A stretch of 64,000 nucleotides of DNA from Lactiplantibacillus daowaiensis (GTDB taxonomy: Bacteria > Bacillota > Bacilli > Lactobacillales > Lactobacillaceae): contig NZ_BJDJ01000002.1 in NCBI RefSeq assembly GCF_005405085.1, positions 124,001 to 188,000 on the forward strand. Reading direction: 5' to 3'. The notes below the pieces were generated by a model. The model was not told the DNA's origin. It did not search any database and saw only the letters and a program-made list of their open reading frames with translations. The position numbers were made by a program, and so were the translations under genes. Shown here in pieces: positions 8,150 through 15,623 of the stretch (the stretch's first letter is position 1; every line of letters starts with the position of its first letter).

Positions 8150-8740
8150 TCAAACCAAATGATTCGGTCGATGTGCCAACCAGTACGCATAGCCAATCGG
8201 AATGACCCCACTAATCAAGATCATCCCCGTCAGCAATACTGGTATTAACGACGACCGCCAAGCACTAAAGACCACCAATAGTCCACCAGTCACAAAGAGT
8301 AACCAGCCGCCCAATGCATTGGTCTTACGCCAAATGATCGGTGACCGATACGTCCACCCAATTCGAAACCCCAACACATGATTAGGCGGCGCATCCACAC
8401 ATAACAGTCCAAAAAAACTAAATAAAGCCCCGATACCGACCAACGGTTTATCGACAGTTTTCAACAAAAACGGCCAAATAACTGCCAACAGATTATAGCT
8501 AAACCAAGCTAACGCCCAGTGTGCCGCTACTTGCCACGCAGTCCAATGATAAGTCGTCGCCAACAGGAATGGTGCGACTAGCGAGACTAGATAAACAACC
8601 GTCACTGTTGTCAGGGTCGTTAAGGTTAAGTTAAGTTGCGGCCAATGACCATGACTAGGCACCCACAACCAAATCAATAAAATGACATTCAAACAGCTTA
8701 GCCCTAACGCCTGCCAACGCCTTTTTTCAATTTTCGACAT
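8150..8740 (-). CDS. SdpI-family membrane protein
   Basis: This 196-residue protein has about six transmembrane segments. The SdpI signature is visible as NHVLGFRIGWTYRSPIIWRK followed by TNALGGWLLF (the family pattern is GxRxxxTxxxxxxWxxxN). In Bacillus subtilis SdpI is the immunity protein and signal receptor for the SdpC toxin; many homologues have no known toxin partner and none is seen here. Start choice is uncertain between the ATG at 8740 and upstream GTG codons up to 8752. It lies 15 bp after the preceding small membrane-protein gene and is probably co-transcribed with it. Confidence 0.75.
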   Translation of the reverse strand: MSKIEKRRWQALGLSCLNVILLIWLWVPSHGHWPQLNLTLTTLTTVTVVYLVSLVAPFLLATTYHWTAWQVAAHWALAWFSYNLLAVIWPFLLKTVDKPLVGIGALFSFFGLLCVDAPPNHVLGFRIGWTYRSPIIWRKTNALGGWLLFVTGGLLVVFSAWRSSLIPVLLTGMILISGVIPIGYAYWLAHRPNHLV

Positions 8741-8755
8741 CACACTCACCACTTC

Positions 8756-9040
8756 TCAATTATGTGCCATCCAGAAAATTGCCCCTAAAACAACCACAAT
8801 TTCTAACCCCAGTAAATACCCATAAAACCATTTCTCACGCAATGAGTATGTCTTGACGCCACTGGCCGCTTTAGCAATGCCAGCAATAAACAAGACAATA
8901 ACGGGATAAAGCTCTAACCCTAAAGTACTAAATGCTAAATAATTATGACCAATTATTGGCTGGCTTGTACTGATAAAAAAACCAGTCACTAATAGGCCCA
9001 ATAATAACCAAGTTGGTGCCAATGTGATTAACTTTCGCAT
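8756..9040 (-). CDS. Small integral membrane protein (94 aa)
   Basis: The ATG at 9040 follows GAGGGGG, so the longer frame back to 9106 is rejected. The 94-residue product has three hydrophobic segments (APTWLLLGLLVTGFFIST, LELYPVIVLFIAGIA, YLLGLEIVVVLGAIFWM). No family was recognised. It directly precedes the SdpI-like gene and is preceded by another tiny membrane protein on the same strand, suggesting a three-gene membrane operon. Confidence 0.7.
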   Translation of the reverse strand: MRKLITLAPTWLLLGLLVTGFFISTSQPIIGHNYLAFSTLGLELYPVIVLFIAGIAKAASGVKTYSLREKWFYGYLLGLEIVVVLGAIFWMAHN

Positions 9041-9122
9041 GCGTCCCCCTCTAATACGCTTAATTGTGTGTACAGCCAGAGTATAGCATAGGGTTATGCA
9101 CAACAACAGGCAAGACGGTTCC

Positions 9123-9236
9123 TTAATTCCCCAAATTCAGCCACTCAAACCACGCAAGTAATGAGGCACTGGTCACGATACTGCCAAAATAAACGAGTAA
9201 TTGCCAATAAACCGGTCGTACTTGTCGGTTCCGCAT
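9123..9236 (-). CDS. Single-pass small membrane protein (37 aa)
   Basis: Translation of the minus strand from the ATG at 9236 gives 37 residues: a basic N-terminus (MRNRQVRPVYWQ) followed by a hydrophobic segment (LLVYFGSIVTSASLLAWF). A canonical GGAGGT ribosome binding site lies 8 nt upstream, strong support for translation. It is the first gene of the small membrane-protein cluster leading to the SdpI-like protein. Topology predicts the N-terminus inside. Function unknown. Confidence 0.65.
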   Translation of the reverse strand: MRNRQVRPVYWQLLVYFGSIVTSASLLAWFEWLNLGN

Positions 9237-9317
9237 TCGCGCCACCTCCGTTTCGACTTCAGTATACGCGCGTTAGCTGGGGATACTTTTAGTGACGTTT
9301 TATTCGGCAACTTGGCA

Positions 9318-9358
9318 ATCAAAAAAGCGCCGTGTCTTGGGTTACCAAGATCACGACA
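9318..9358 (-). terminator. Probable terminator after the esterase-like gene
   Basis: On the minus strand GTGTCGTGATCTTGG pairs imperfectly with CCAAGACAC, then GGCGC and a six-T run follow. It lies 25 bp downstream of the 9383 stop codon. Confidence 0.55.
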
Positions 9359-9382
9359 CCAACGTTATCCACAGGGGATAAC

Positions 9383-10168
9383 TTATTTTTTCAAATGATC
9401 ATGTAAAAAGCTCACCGCAGCTTCATGCATTTTATGTGGCACATGATGCACACCACCATCCGCATGTTTGAAGACGGTTTGTTGCAACGCTGGCGTTTGC
9501 GCAAAGCGTTGTTCGAAATCTGCCACATACTTATACGGTACCATTTGGTCGGCGGTCCCATTAAAGAAGAACATTGGCCGCCCCGCTAATGCTTCAGGAT
9601 GCATTGACAAGTCGAACTGTGCCAACTGGTCATAAGTCTTCGTCAATAAAGCTTCGGGTAATTGGGCCCTTAGTGCCGCTGGAATTTGCGCGACTTGGTC
9701 TTTGGCAAACGCGACTGGTTCTGGTGACCCAATTAACGATACTCCGGCTTTGACAGTCGGTTGAGTTGTCATGATGCCAGCTGCCGTAATACCACCCATC
9801 GAAGTCCCCATCACACCAATGCGTTCAGGATCAGTAATCCCTTGGGCCACTAATGCTTCAACTAACCGTGGAAATTCAGCGACTGAATGGCCAACGATTG
9901 ACCAGAAGTGTTCTGGATGTTGGTCCAAATCAGTGCCATCATTACGACTACCATGGAGGTAAGCTGTCGGTAAAATCACCCGAAACCCCGCACGGACTAA
10001 GGCATAACTGGCGACAAGTTCACTTGACGTTTGCGTTGTCCAGCCATGATAATCAATAATCGTTGGTAGTTTTGTTTGCGCCTGACTGGCCGCAAATACG
10101 TGTAAGACGGGCAAGTCATCGAGCTTAGTTGCTCGGACCACAACGTCTTCAAAAGTTGCTGTTGTCAT
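9383..10168 (-). CDS. Alpha/beta hydrolase (esterase or dipeptidyl-peptidase-like)
   Basis: This 261-residue cytoplasmic hydrolase lacks a signal peptide. It shows an early strand with PTIIDYHGWTTQ, the nucleophile elbow GVMGTSMGGITAAG (Ser), an Asp in FFNGTADQMVPY and the catalytic His in DGGVHHVPH. It resembles the YitV/S9-like hydrolases of Firmicutes. GGTGAT lies 4 nt before the ATG at 10168; the ATG at 10180 is an alternative. It has its own terminator and promoter region, so it is monocistronic. Substrate unknown. Confidence 0.82.
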   Translation of the reverse strand: MTTATFEDVVVRATKLDDLPVLHVFAASQAQTKLPTIIDYHGWTTQTSSELVASYALVRAGFRVILPTAYLHGSRNDGTDLDQHPEHFWSIVGHSVAEFPRLVEALVAQGITDPERIGVMGTSMGGITAAGIMTTQPTVKAGVSLIGSPEPVAFAKDQVAQIPAALRAQLPEALLTKTYDQLAQFDLSMHPEALAGRPMFFFNGTADQMVPYKYVADFEQRFAQTPALQQTVFKHADGGVHHVPHKMHEAAVSFLHDHLKK

Positions 10169-10238
10169 ACATATCACCATTTCTTTTTGCCAGAATTAAT
10201 AGTTAATAGTGTAGCAAACATTTGCCATCAAACCAATT

Positions 10239-10277
10239 AAAAAGCGCGCATCATGGTCGTTGTCCACAATGTGCGCG
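10239..10277 (-). terminator. Terminator after the thioredoxin-like gene
   Basis: On the minus strand ACGCGCACATTGTGG pairs with CCATGATGCGCGC and is followed by TTTTT. It lies just past the 10288 stop codon. Confidence 0.75.
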
Positions 10278-10287
10278 TCTAAATGCG

Positions 10288-10608
10288 TTATTTTTCTAAA
10301 GTATCTAAGAAATCTTCAACTTGTTTTTGGGTCTTGCGGAACTTATCCACATACCGACCAATTTCTTGACCGTCTTCGATACCAACGAAACTAGGAATCC
10401 CCATCACACCCATATCTTGAGCGATTTCAATGTTGGCGTCACGATCAACCGTGATCCAATCATATTGATCATACTTCTTTTCGATGTCAGGCATCACTGG
10501 CTTGATAAAGGCGCAATCAGGGCACCAGTCCGCTGTAAAGAATAACATGTGTTTACCCGTCTTGATGCGTTCGCGAATCTCTGCATCACTTAAAGTTGCT
10601 GTTGCCAT
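10288..10608 (-). CDS. Thioredoxin-family protein with CPDC active site
   Basis: A 106-residue single-domain thioredoxin fold. The redox site is ADWCPDCAFIKP near residue 30, and the cis-Pro loop is GVMGIPSFVG. The WCPDC motif differs from the WCGPC of housekeeping thioredoxins and is typical of a Lactobacillus thioredoxin-like group whose partner proteins are not known. The ATG at 10608 follows GGAGG by 7 nt; the longer frame to 10632 is rejected. The protein has no signal peptide, so it acts in the cytoplasm. Confidence 0.88.
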   Translation of the reverse strand: MATATLSDAEIRERIKTGKHMLFFTADWCPDCAFIKPVMPDIEKKYDQYDWITVDRDANIEIAQDMGVMGIPSFVGIEDGQEIGRYVDKFRKTQKQVEDFLDTLEK

Positions 10609-10687
10609 CTCAATGCCTCCATATAATGTCATTTCGTTTCAATAAACATAGTTTAACACATACAAAAAGTAAGTAAAGCGTTTTGTT

Positions 10688-11809
10688 TTACTTAGCGGCG
10701 GCCGTCAACGCTTGTGCTAAATCAGCGGTTAAATCGGCCGTATTCTCTAAGCCCGTCGACAACCGAATCAAATTAGCGGTGATACCCTTTTCCTGGCGTT
10801 CAGCTTCAGATAAGTCCGCATGCGTCTGCACGGCCGGGACAGTGACTAAGCTTTCAACACCACCAAGACTTTCAGCAAAAGAAATCACGTTTAAGGCTTG
10901 TAAGAACTTATTCACATCAACGCCGCTTGCCAAGTAAAAACTAATCATGCCACCACGACCAGGATACAAGACTTTTGACACATGTGGATCTTGTTGTAAG
11001 ACTTTAACCAATGTTTGGGCATTCGCTTCATGTTGCCGAATCCGTAATGGCAACGTCTTCAAGCTCCGCAATAACAACCAAGCATCAAATGGATCAAGGA
11101 CCGCCCCAGTCGTCACTAAGTTAAATGCCAAAGCATCGGCATCGGCTTGTGACTTGGCGACCACTGCCCCCGCTAAAATATCATTATGCCCCGCTAAATA
11201 CTTGGTTGCTGAATGCACAACGATATCTGCCCCCAAATCAAGTGGCTTTTGAATCAGTGGCGTATAAAAGGTGTTATCCACAATTAGTTTAATCCCATGG
11301 GCTTGGGTCGTTTTGGCGGTCGCCGCAATATCAATCACTTTCATTGTGGGATTCGACGGCGTTTCCAACCATAGCGCGACCGTTTGTTGGTCAATGGCTG
11401 CGGCTAGTGCTGCTTGGTCTTGACCATCCCAGACTGAAAATTCCAAATGATAGTGATCGTGTAGTAAGTCAAAAAAACGATAAGACCCACCATATAGATC
11501 ATCCGAAATAATGATGCGATCACCACTATGAAATAATGTGAAGACCAACTGAATTGCTGACATGCCTGAACTCAAGGCAAAAGCGGCCACGCCATCTTCT
11601 AGCTGGGCTAGGGTCTGTTCCAAAATACATCGGGTCGGTTGCGCTTCGCGTGGATAATCAAAGCCAGTTGATTGGCCAAGTCCCGCATGCCGGTACGCTG
11701 TGGATAAGTAGATAGGCGCTGAAATTGCCCCCGTTTTATCATCATCCGTGCGATTACCAGCTTGAGCGAGTAACGTTTCGATATGTAAGTTATTAGTGGA
11801 TTTTGTCAT
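10688..11809 (-). CDS. metI: Cystathionine gamma-synthase/lyase-type PLP enzyme, MetI-like
   Basis: This 373-residue fold-type I PLP enzyme of the Cys/Met metabolism family resembles Bacillus subtilis MetI closely through its length ([52 protein letters not shown]). The PLP lysine is in [14 protein letters not shown] and the phosphate-binding SSGM is present. MetI acts as cystathionine gamma-synthase and O-acetylhomoserine thiolyase. A beta- or gamma-lyase role cannot be excluded. AAAGAGG precedes the ATG. A T-box leader with a probable Met specifier upstream supports a role in methionine supply. Confidence 0.85.
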   Translation of the reverse strand: MTKSTNNLHIETLLAQAGNRTDDDKTGAISAPIYLSTAYRHAGLGQSTGFDYPREAQPTRCILEQTLAQLEDGVAAFALSSGMSAIQLVFTLFHSGDRIIISDDLYGGSYRFFDLLHDHYHLEFSVWDGQDQAALAAAIDQQTVALWLETPSNPTMKVIDIAATAKTTQAHGIKLIVDNTFYTPLIQKPLDLGADIVVHSATKYLAGHNDILAGAVVAKSQADADALAFNLVTTGAVLDPFDAWLLLRSLKTLPLRIRQHEANAQTLVKVLQQDPHVSKVLYPGRGGMISFYLASGVDVNKFLQALNVISFAESLGGVESLVTVPAVQTHADLSEAERQEKGITANLIRLSTGLENTADLTADLAQALTAAAK

Positions 11810-11900
11810 GATTAGTGGCCTCTTTCTCTTTGTTGGTGTTGATGGCGACTTGATTTGCTGGAATTTGTTCTGTCAGTCTGGGACTGGTGCTGGCTATTTA

Positions 11901-12037
11901 ATTTGCTGAAACGTGTTCAGTCGGGCAGTTTCCTCCGCTTAGCCTAGCTAGTCAACCACCCTGGAAAGTTCACCAGGGTAATTGACTAGCTAGGCTAATG
12001 CTCAGAAACTCCCGCCCGCCTTCACACTCTACAAAAA
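11901..12037 (+). ncRNA. Candidate structured RNA, copy A (6S/Lacto-usp-like)
   Basis: This 137-bp intergenic element has a related copy at 22061-22195 (about 70 percent identical by eye, same orientation). It folds as one long hairpin with a central internal loop. The outer stem pairs GTGT/ACAC and GGGC/GCCC, and the terminal stem is a perfect 15-bp arm AGCCTAGCTAGTCAA (11941-11955) with 11982-11996, then an inner CCCTGG/CCAGGG stem. This shape and the presence of the second copy upstream of a universal stress gene recall the Lacto-usp motif, since linked to 6S RNA. The assignment is inferred; the promoter and exact ends are unclear. Confidence 0.5.
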
Positions 12038-12073
12038 AAGCCCCCAATCCCATCTTTCAACAGGACTAGGGGC
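12033..12073 (-). terminator. T-box terminator hairpin
   Basis: On the minus strand GCCCCTAGTCC pairs with GGGATTGGGGGC around TGTTGAAAGAT, then seven T residues follow. It lies directly after the conserved T-box sequence and is the regulated terminator of the metI leader. Confidence 0.8.
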
Positions 12074-12303
12074 GCATGGCGCGTTACCACCCAAGTTTTA
12101 TAACCAGTCACCCGGTTACACTTATCAAGTTGCAATCACAACTCGCTGGGGTATCGGCCAGTGCCGCTAGGACAGCTTTACAACCATCACTAGGCATTCC
12201 GAGCTCATCTTCATGTTGCGCACCATTACCGCTTTTCAGTTCCAACGGCTTCCTGTGAATAGCTAACAACATTACTCTTCTCATCAACATGTTTTTTAAT
12301 TAT
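12036..12303 (-). promoter_or_regulatory. T-box riboswitch leader, probable Met-tRNA type
   Basis: On the minus strand the leader contains the conserved T-box core TTGGGTGGTAACGCG (about 12080-12094) followed by a terminator. Near the 5' end, GAGTAATGTTG pairs with CAACATGAAGATGAGCTC, giving the AGTA/GAA S-turn of Stem I. The specifier bulge then reads GAAGATGAG, where ATG (Met) fits the downstream metI-like gene; the frame of the specifier was judged from context. Uncharged tRNA should stabilise the antiterminator and allow read-through to metI about 230 bp further on. Confidence 0.8.
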
Positions 12304-12309
12304 ATTCTC

Positions 12310-12339
12310 ATCATACGCTAATCATGAAATCAACGTCAA
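12310..12339 (-). promoter_or_regulatory. Promoter of the T-box/metI transcript
   Basis: On the minus strand TTGACG (-35, 12334-12339) and TATGAT (-10, 12310-12315) are separated by 18 bp, placing transcription start near 12303, just before Stem I. Confidence 0.75.
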
Positions 12340-12349
12340 GTCCTAACGA

Positions 12350-12595
12350 TTAACCGACTAATGCCAATTGGGCTTGAATCGCCTGTAAATCAGCTTGTAA
12401 GGCACGTTGAATATCTACATTAATTTGAACTTGGCTCGTTAACTGAGCTAACCGTTGCGTTAACAGTTGTTGCTGCGCCATCAAATAATGCTGATGGCCG
12501 CTGAGGCTTACCGAAGTGACCGCTTGAGTCAGTTGTTTTCGTGGAACCACCAGTTTGATGATTTCACATTCAGTTTGTTGCTTAACGCCTGCCAT
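12350..12595 (-). CDS. Small coiled-coil protein of unknown function (81 aa)
   Basis: This 81-residue protein has a long Gln/Leu-rich helical half (LTQRLAQLTSQVQINVDIQR and LQADLQAIQAQLALV) with heptad-like spacing that predicts a coiled coil. A GGGAAG sequence lies upstream of the ATG at 12595. It is about 120 bp downstream of another unknown gene on the same strand. No family was recognised, and the codon use looks like that of its neighbours. Confidence 0.55.
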   Translation of the reverse strand: MAGVKQQTECEIIKLVVPRKQLTQAVTSVSLSGHQHYLMAQQQLLTQRLAQLTSQVQINVDIQRALQADLQAIQAQLALVG

Positions 12596-12713
12596 ATTCG
12601 GCCACTTCCCTTCAATTGATTATCTCAAGTATAGTCGGTTAGACCTACACTAAGGCAAGCGTTTTTTTGATGAATTTCACAAAAAATAATCAAATCGTCC
12701 TTATGTTTCTGAC

Positions 12714-13415
12714 TTAATCCAACGAGTGTTCCAAATATGCTGCTCGCAGTAAGCGGAAAGCCATCACATTTTGTAGCCGTTTAATGCTGAACTGATCAGT
12801 TGTGATTCGACTCAACCAATAAGCATCACTTGCCAATTGCCAACTACGGGATTGACCACTCACACAACAGTAATCCAACGCTTCAGTTTGACCTAATAAA
12901 TGTTGGACTAACTTTTGTAGTGGTTCGGGCGTCGCTAATAATTGTAAATCAGATACTTTGGCCGCTAGCAGCCAACATCGCGCTTGATCAGCCAGGCCAC
13001 GTAATTGTTGGGTCGCACTTGTCGTATCGGCTAATGGCGGTGTTTTCAAGTAATAGACAGTCAGACTCAACAATGCGGCTGCGGTATTCAGTAACGATTG
13101 ATGCGTCAAACTGGCCAAATAACTTGTTAAATACCACTGGCGTTGCAAGGTCGCCGTTACTGGTTGCCCTAACTGTGTGAAAACTTGGGTCATGGTCTCT
13201 AGCAAACGTGCATAGGCCGAATTTTCAAGTCGGGTCACCAAGGTTGCCAACGCGTATTGCTCATAAATCTCACTCATATCGGTGTCGGGATCCCACATCA
13301 ACAAGTCAACATCATCTCGCGCCACTAATTTGGTTAGTACCACTTGGGCGTCAGTCGACCATGCACCCATTGGTTCAAAATCATGACCATTTAGTTGTAA
13401 CGCATACTGTCGCAT
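12714..13415 (-). CDS. Hypothetical all-helical protein (233 aa)
   Basis: The product begins MRQYALQLNGHDFEPMGAWS and is rich in Leu, Ala and Gln with many predicted helices and no membrane segment or signal peptide. AGGTGGTGA precedes the ATG at 13415; an upstream GTG at 13427 is less likely. No domain was recognised. The gene lies alone between the coiled-coil protein and the divergent MerR gene. It may be a lineage-specific protein of the L. plantarum group. Confidence 0.6.
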   Translation of the reverse strand: MRQYALQLNGHDFEPMGAWSTDAQVVLTKLVARDDVDLLMWDPDTDMSEIYEQYALATLVTRLENSAYARLLETMTQVFTQLGQPVTATLQRQWYLTSYLASLTHQSLLNTAAALLSLTVYYLKTPPLADTTSATQQLRGLADQARCWLLAAKVSDLQLLATPEPLQKLVQHLLGQTEALDYCCVSGQSRSWQLASDAYWLSRITTDQFSIKRLQNVMAFRLLRAAYLEHSLD

Positions 13416-13523
13416 TGATTTCACCACCTGTCTTAATTGATTGGTTTTACTTTAACACCTTCGGCCCACTCGAAGGCAACCATTTAGTCATTTTTGTTGA
13501 TTAAATCGTTACGAACGTTTTAA

Positions 13524-13552
13524 TTTACATTTCTAGGGGTAATGATTATACT
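13524..13552 (+). promoter_or_regulatory. Promoter for the MerR-family gene
   Basis: TTTACA (13524-13529), a 17-bp spacer and TATACT (13547-13552) form a good sigma-A promoter. A GGGGTAA...TGTAACCCC inverted sequence spans the -10 box and could be an operator. Confidence 0.65.
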
Positions 13553-13565
13553 TACTGTAACCCCA

Positions 13566-13615
13566 AGGTGATTTTTCGACTACCGTTATATCGGTAAAAA
13601 TGCGTGAGCTCACCT
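13566..13615 (+). promoter_or_regulatory. Hairpin in the MerR gene leader
   Basis: AGGTGA, ATTTTT and ACCG on the left pair with CGGT, AAAAAT and TCACCT on the right, giving a long imperfect hairpin in the roughly 100-nt 5' leader. It could be an attenuator or an operator; no T-run follows, so transcription termination is less likely. Confidence 0.4.
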
Positions 13616-13660
13616 AGTTATTATTTAGTTAACTGTCACACTTTTTAGGGAGGGTTCGAG

Positions 13661-14098
13661 TTGTCCTATACAATTCAAGAAGTCGCTAAGAAAATGGCCA
13701 TCTCAACATATAGTATTCGTTACTATCATGATCATGGCATGTTGCCATTTGTAAAGCGCGATGAAAATAATAATCGGATTTTTGAAGATGTCGATCTCGA
13801 ATGGTTACATATCATCGTGTGCCTGCGTCAAACCGGGATGCCGGTCGAACGGATTCAACATTATTTAGACCTCGTTCAACAAGGTGAACAAACCGTGCCA
13901 GAACGTTATGACATGATGAAGGCCCAACAGACACGCACACTCAATGAAATCAACGATTTACAAGTGCATTTAAAAACAATCAACTATAAAGTTGACCATT
14001 ATGCAGATATTTTGATCAATCACAAAGCTGACAGCTTCGTACCATCGAACTTAGAAGAAGCCCAGCAACATGATGTTTATCAAGAAAATCAGCCTTAA
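13661..14098 (+). CDS. MerR-family transcriptional regulator
   Basis: This 145-residue regulator has an N-terminal MerR winged helix (YTIQEVAKKMAISTYSIRYY then DVDLEWLHIIVCLRQTGMPV, residues 2-70), a dimerisation coiled coil, and no effector-binding cysteines, so metal sensing is unlikely. The start is a TTG codon at 13661 with a strong AGGGAGGG site. It resembles the AdhR/NmlR-type aldehyde or oxidative-stress regulators by architecture. A convergent MFS gene lies downstream beyond a terminator. Confidence 0.85.
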   Translation: MSYTIQEVAKKMAISTYSIRYYHDHGMLPFVKRDENNNRIFEDVDLEWLHIIVCLRQTGMPVERIQHYLDLVQQGEQTVPERYDMMKAQQTRTLNEINDLQVHLKTINYKVDHYADILINHKADSFVPSNLEEAQQHDVYQENQP

Positions 14099-14100
14099 CC

Positions 14101-14144
14101 TAAAAGAAGCGTTTGAGCCTTGACAGCCCAAACGCTTCTTTTTT
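14101..14144. terminator. Bidirectional terminator
   Basis: AAAAGAAGCGTTTG and CAAACGCTTCTTTTTT arms flank GAGCCTTGACAGCC. It separates the MerR gene from the convergent MFS gene. Confidence 0.85.
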
Positions 14145-14158
14145 CTGATTAAGTTGAT

Positions 14159-15496
14159 CTACCGTTGCCGTTCACCAGGAACAATCAGGAAGATTGCCGC
14201 TAGTAAGGCTAACAACAATAACCCACTCCCTGTTAATATCGCTTGCCGGAAACCAGCCAATGGTTTAGTTACCAAATCTTGAACAGCCACTAAAATCGCC
14301 AAGCCGACTGATCCACCAATTTGGTGCATCACATTAACGACCCCCGAAGCTGCACCAGCATCCGCCCCTTTCGTGTGAGCGACACCAGCAGCTGTAAAGG
14401 GACTTAAAGCCAAGCCTTGACCAATCCCGATAACGACCATTGGCGCAGCAATACCCAACCAATACCCCGTTTGTGGCGTAAAGAAACTCATCCAAAACAT
14501 CCCAATTAAGGTTAACCCAATCCCAACAACCAATAGGCCACCGTTGCCCCATTTAGCCGTTAAACGCGCCACTTGTAAGGCCACAATAAAGTTCACGATT
14601 GTGAGTGGGAAGAAAGCCACGCCAGCCATTAACGCACTAAAGCCAAGTTGATTTTGCATTAATTGTGGGGTAATGAACCAAAACCCTAACATCGCCCCTA
14701 AATATAAGAACCGCCCGAGATAAGCCCCGATCCGTTCACGATCTTTAAACAAGCGTAGTGGCATAATCGGTTGCGCCGTTCGTTTTTCTTGCCAAATAAA
14801 AATCGCTAACATGATGACGGCCAAGATTAGTGCTGGTAACTGTAGCCAAGTCCCGACGATGCTATAAACTAACGCACTCATCCCAATTAATGAGGTCAAG
14901 GTCCCAAGCCAATCTAGACGACCACTTTGACCCTGATCGGCAGATAAATGCCGTACGGCCAAGTAAAACATCCAAATACTGATGGGCACATTGATAAAGA
15001 ATCCCACGCGCCACGTTAACAGGCTGGCAAAGACCCCGCCAATCACCAAACTCACACTCGCACCGATTCCAGCCATCGCCCCATAATACGCAATCGCGCG
15101 GACCCGTGCTGAGCCCGTGTACGTATCCATTAAAATGGCTAACGTCGTTGGCGCTAAAATTGCTGAGCCAATGCCTTGAAACGCCCGCGCTGCAATAATC
15201 ATTGGGGCATTAGCTGCTAAGCCAACGATCAACGACCCCAGACCAAAGATCACCAAGCCGATTTCAAAGATACGCCGCCGACCAAATAAATCACCAGCCC
15301 GGCCGCCTAACAATAAGAAGCCGCCAAAAGTTAATGAATACGCACTGCTGACCCACGACAGCGTCTGTTGGTTCAAATGCAAATCTTGGGCGATTTTTAC
15401 CGTCCCAGTGAAGATAATCGAGTTATCCAGTAAAATCATAAAGTAGCTAAATAGAATAATTAATAAAATCCAATCAAATCGTTTGTTCTTAGTCAT
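14159..15496 (-). CDS. MFS multidrug transporter, DHA2 (EmrB/QacA) type
   Basis: This 445-residue protein has about 12-14 transmembrane segments. Motif A is GGRAGDLFGRRRIF in loop 2-3, and the DHA2 region DNSIIFTGTVKIAQDLHL is near the N-terminus. Motif C appears as GVFASLLTWRVGFFINVP. The family exports drugs and other toxic compounds by proton antiport. The ATG at 15496 is chosen because AAGGAG is 7 nt upstream; the ATG at 15502 is too close. Its promoter has a 19-bp spacer containing an imperfect palindrome, suggesting activation by a MerR regulator from this locus. Confidence 0.9.
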   Translation of the reverse strand: MTKNKRFDWILLIILFSYFMILLDNSIIFTGTVKIAQDLHLNQQTLSWVSSAYSLTFGGFLLLGGRAGDLFGRRRIFEIGLVIFGLGSLIVGLAANAPMIIAARAFQGIGSAILAPTTLAILMDTYTGSARVRAIAYYGAMAGIGASVSLVIGGVFASLLTWRVGFFINVPISIWMFYLAVRHLSADQGQSGRLDWLGTLTSLIGMSALVYSIVGTWLQLPALILAVIMLAIFIWQEKRTAQPIMPLRLFKDRERIGAYLGRFLYLGAMLGFWFITPQLMQNQLGFSALMAGVAFFPLTIVNFIVALQVARLTAKWGNGGLLVVGIGLTLIGMFWMSFFTPQTGYWLGIAAPMVVIGIGQGLALSPFTAAGVAHTKGADAGAASGVVNVMHQIGGSVGLAILVAVQDLVTKPLAGFRQAILTGSGLLLLALLAAIFLIVPGERQR

Positions 15497-15529
15497 GTTC
15501 ATGCTCCTTGTCTTTCAGTGAATAAATGC

Positions 15530-15560
15530 AGTTTAGACCTTCATCTGCACTTCAAGGCAA
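15530..15560 (-). promoter_or_regulatory. MerR-type promoter of the MFS gene
   Basis: On the minus strand TTGCCT (15555-15560) and TAAACT (15530-15535) are 19 bp apart, the over-long spacer typical of MerR-activated promoters. The spacer holds the imperfect dyad CTTGAAGTGCAGATGAAGG. Confidence 0.65.
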
Positions 15561-15582
15561 GGGGTTATTTTCATTCTTTTAC

Positions 15583-15609
15583 AAAAAATCGTCAGTACAA
15601 TACTGACGA
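15583..15609 (-). terminator. Terminator after the first NmrA-like gene
   Basis: On the minus strand CGTCAGTA pairs with TACTGACG around a 3-nt loop, followed by ATTTTTT. Confidence 0.7.
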
Positions 15610-15623
15610 CCCCATAAATCAAC

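Noticed and set aside
12076..12290. Short frames in both strands over the T-box
   Set aside because: The region is explained as a structured T-box leader with its conserved core.
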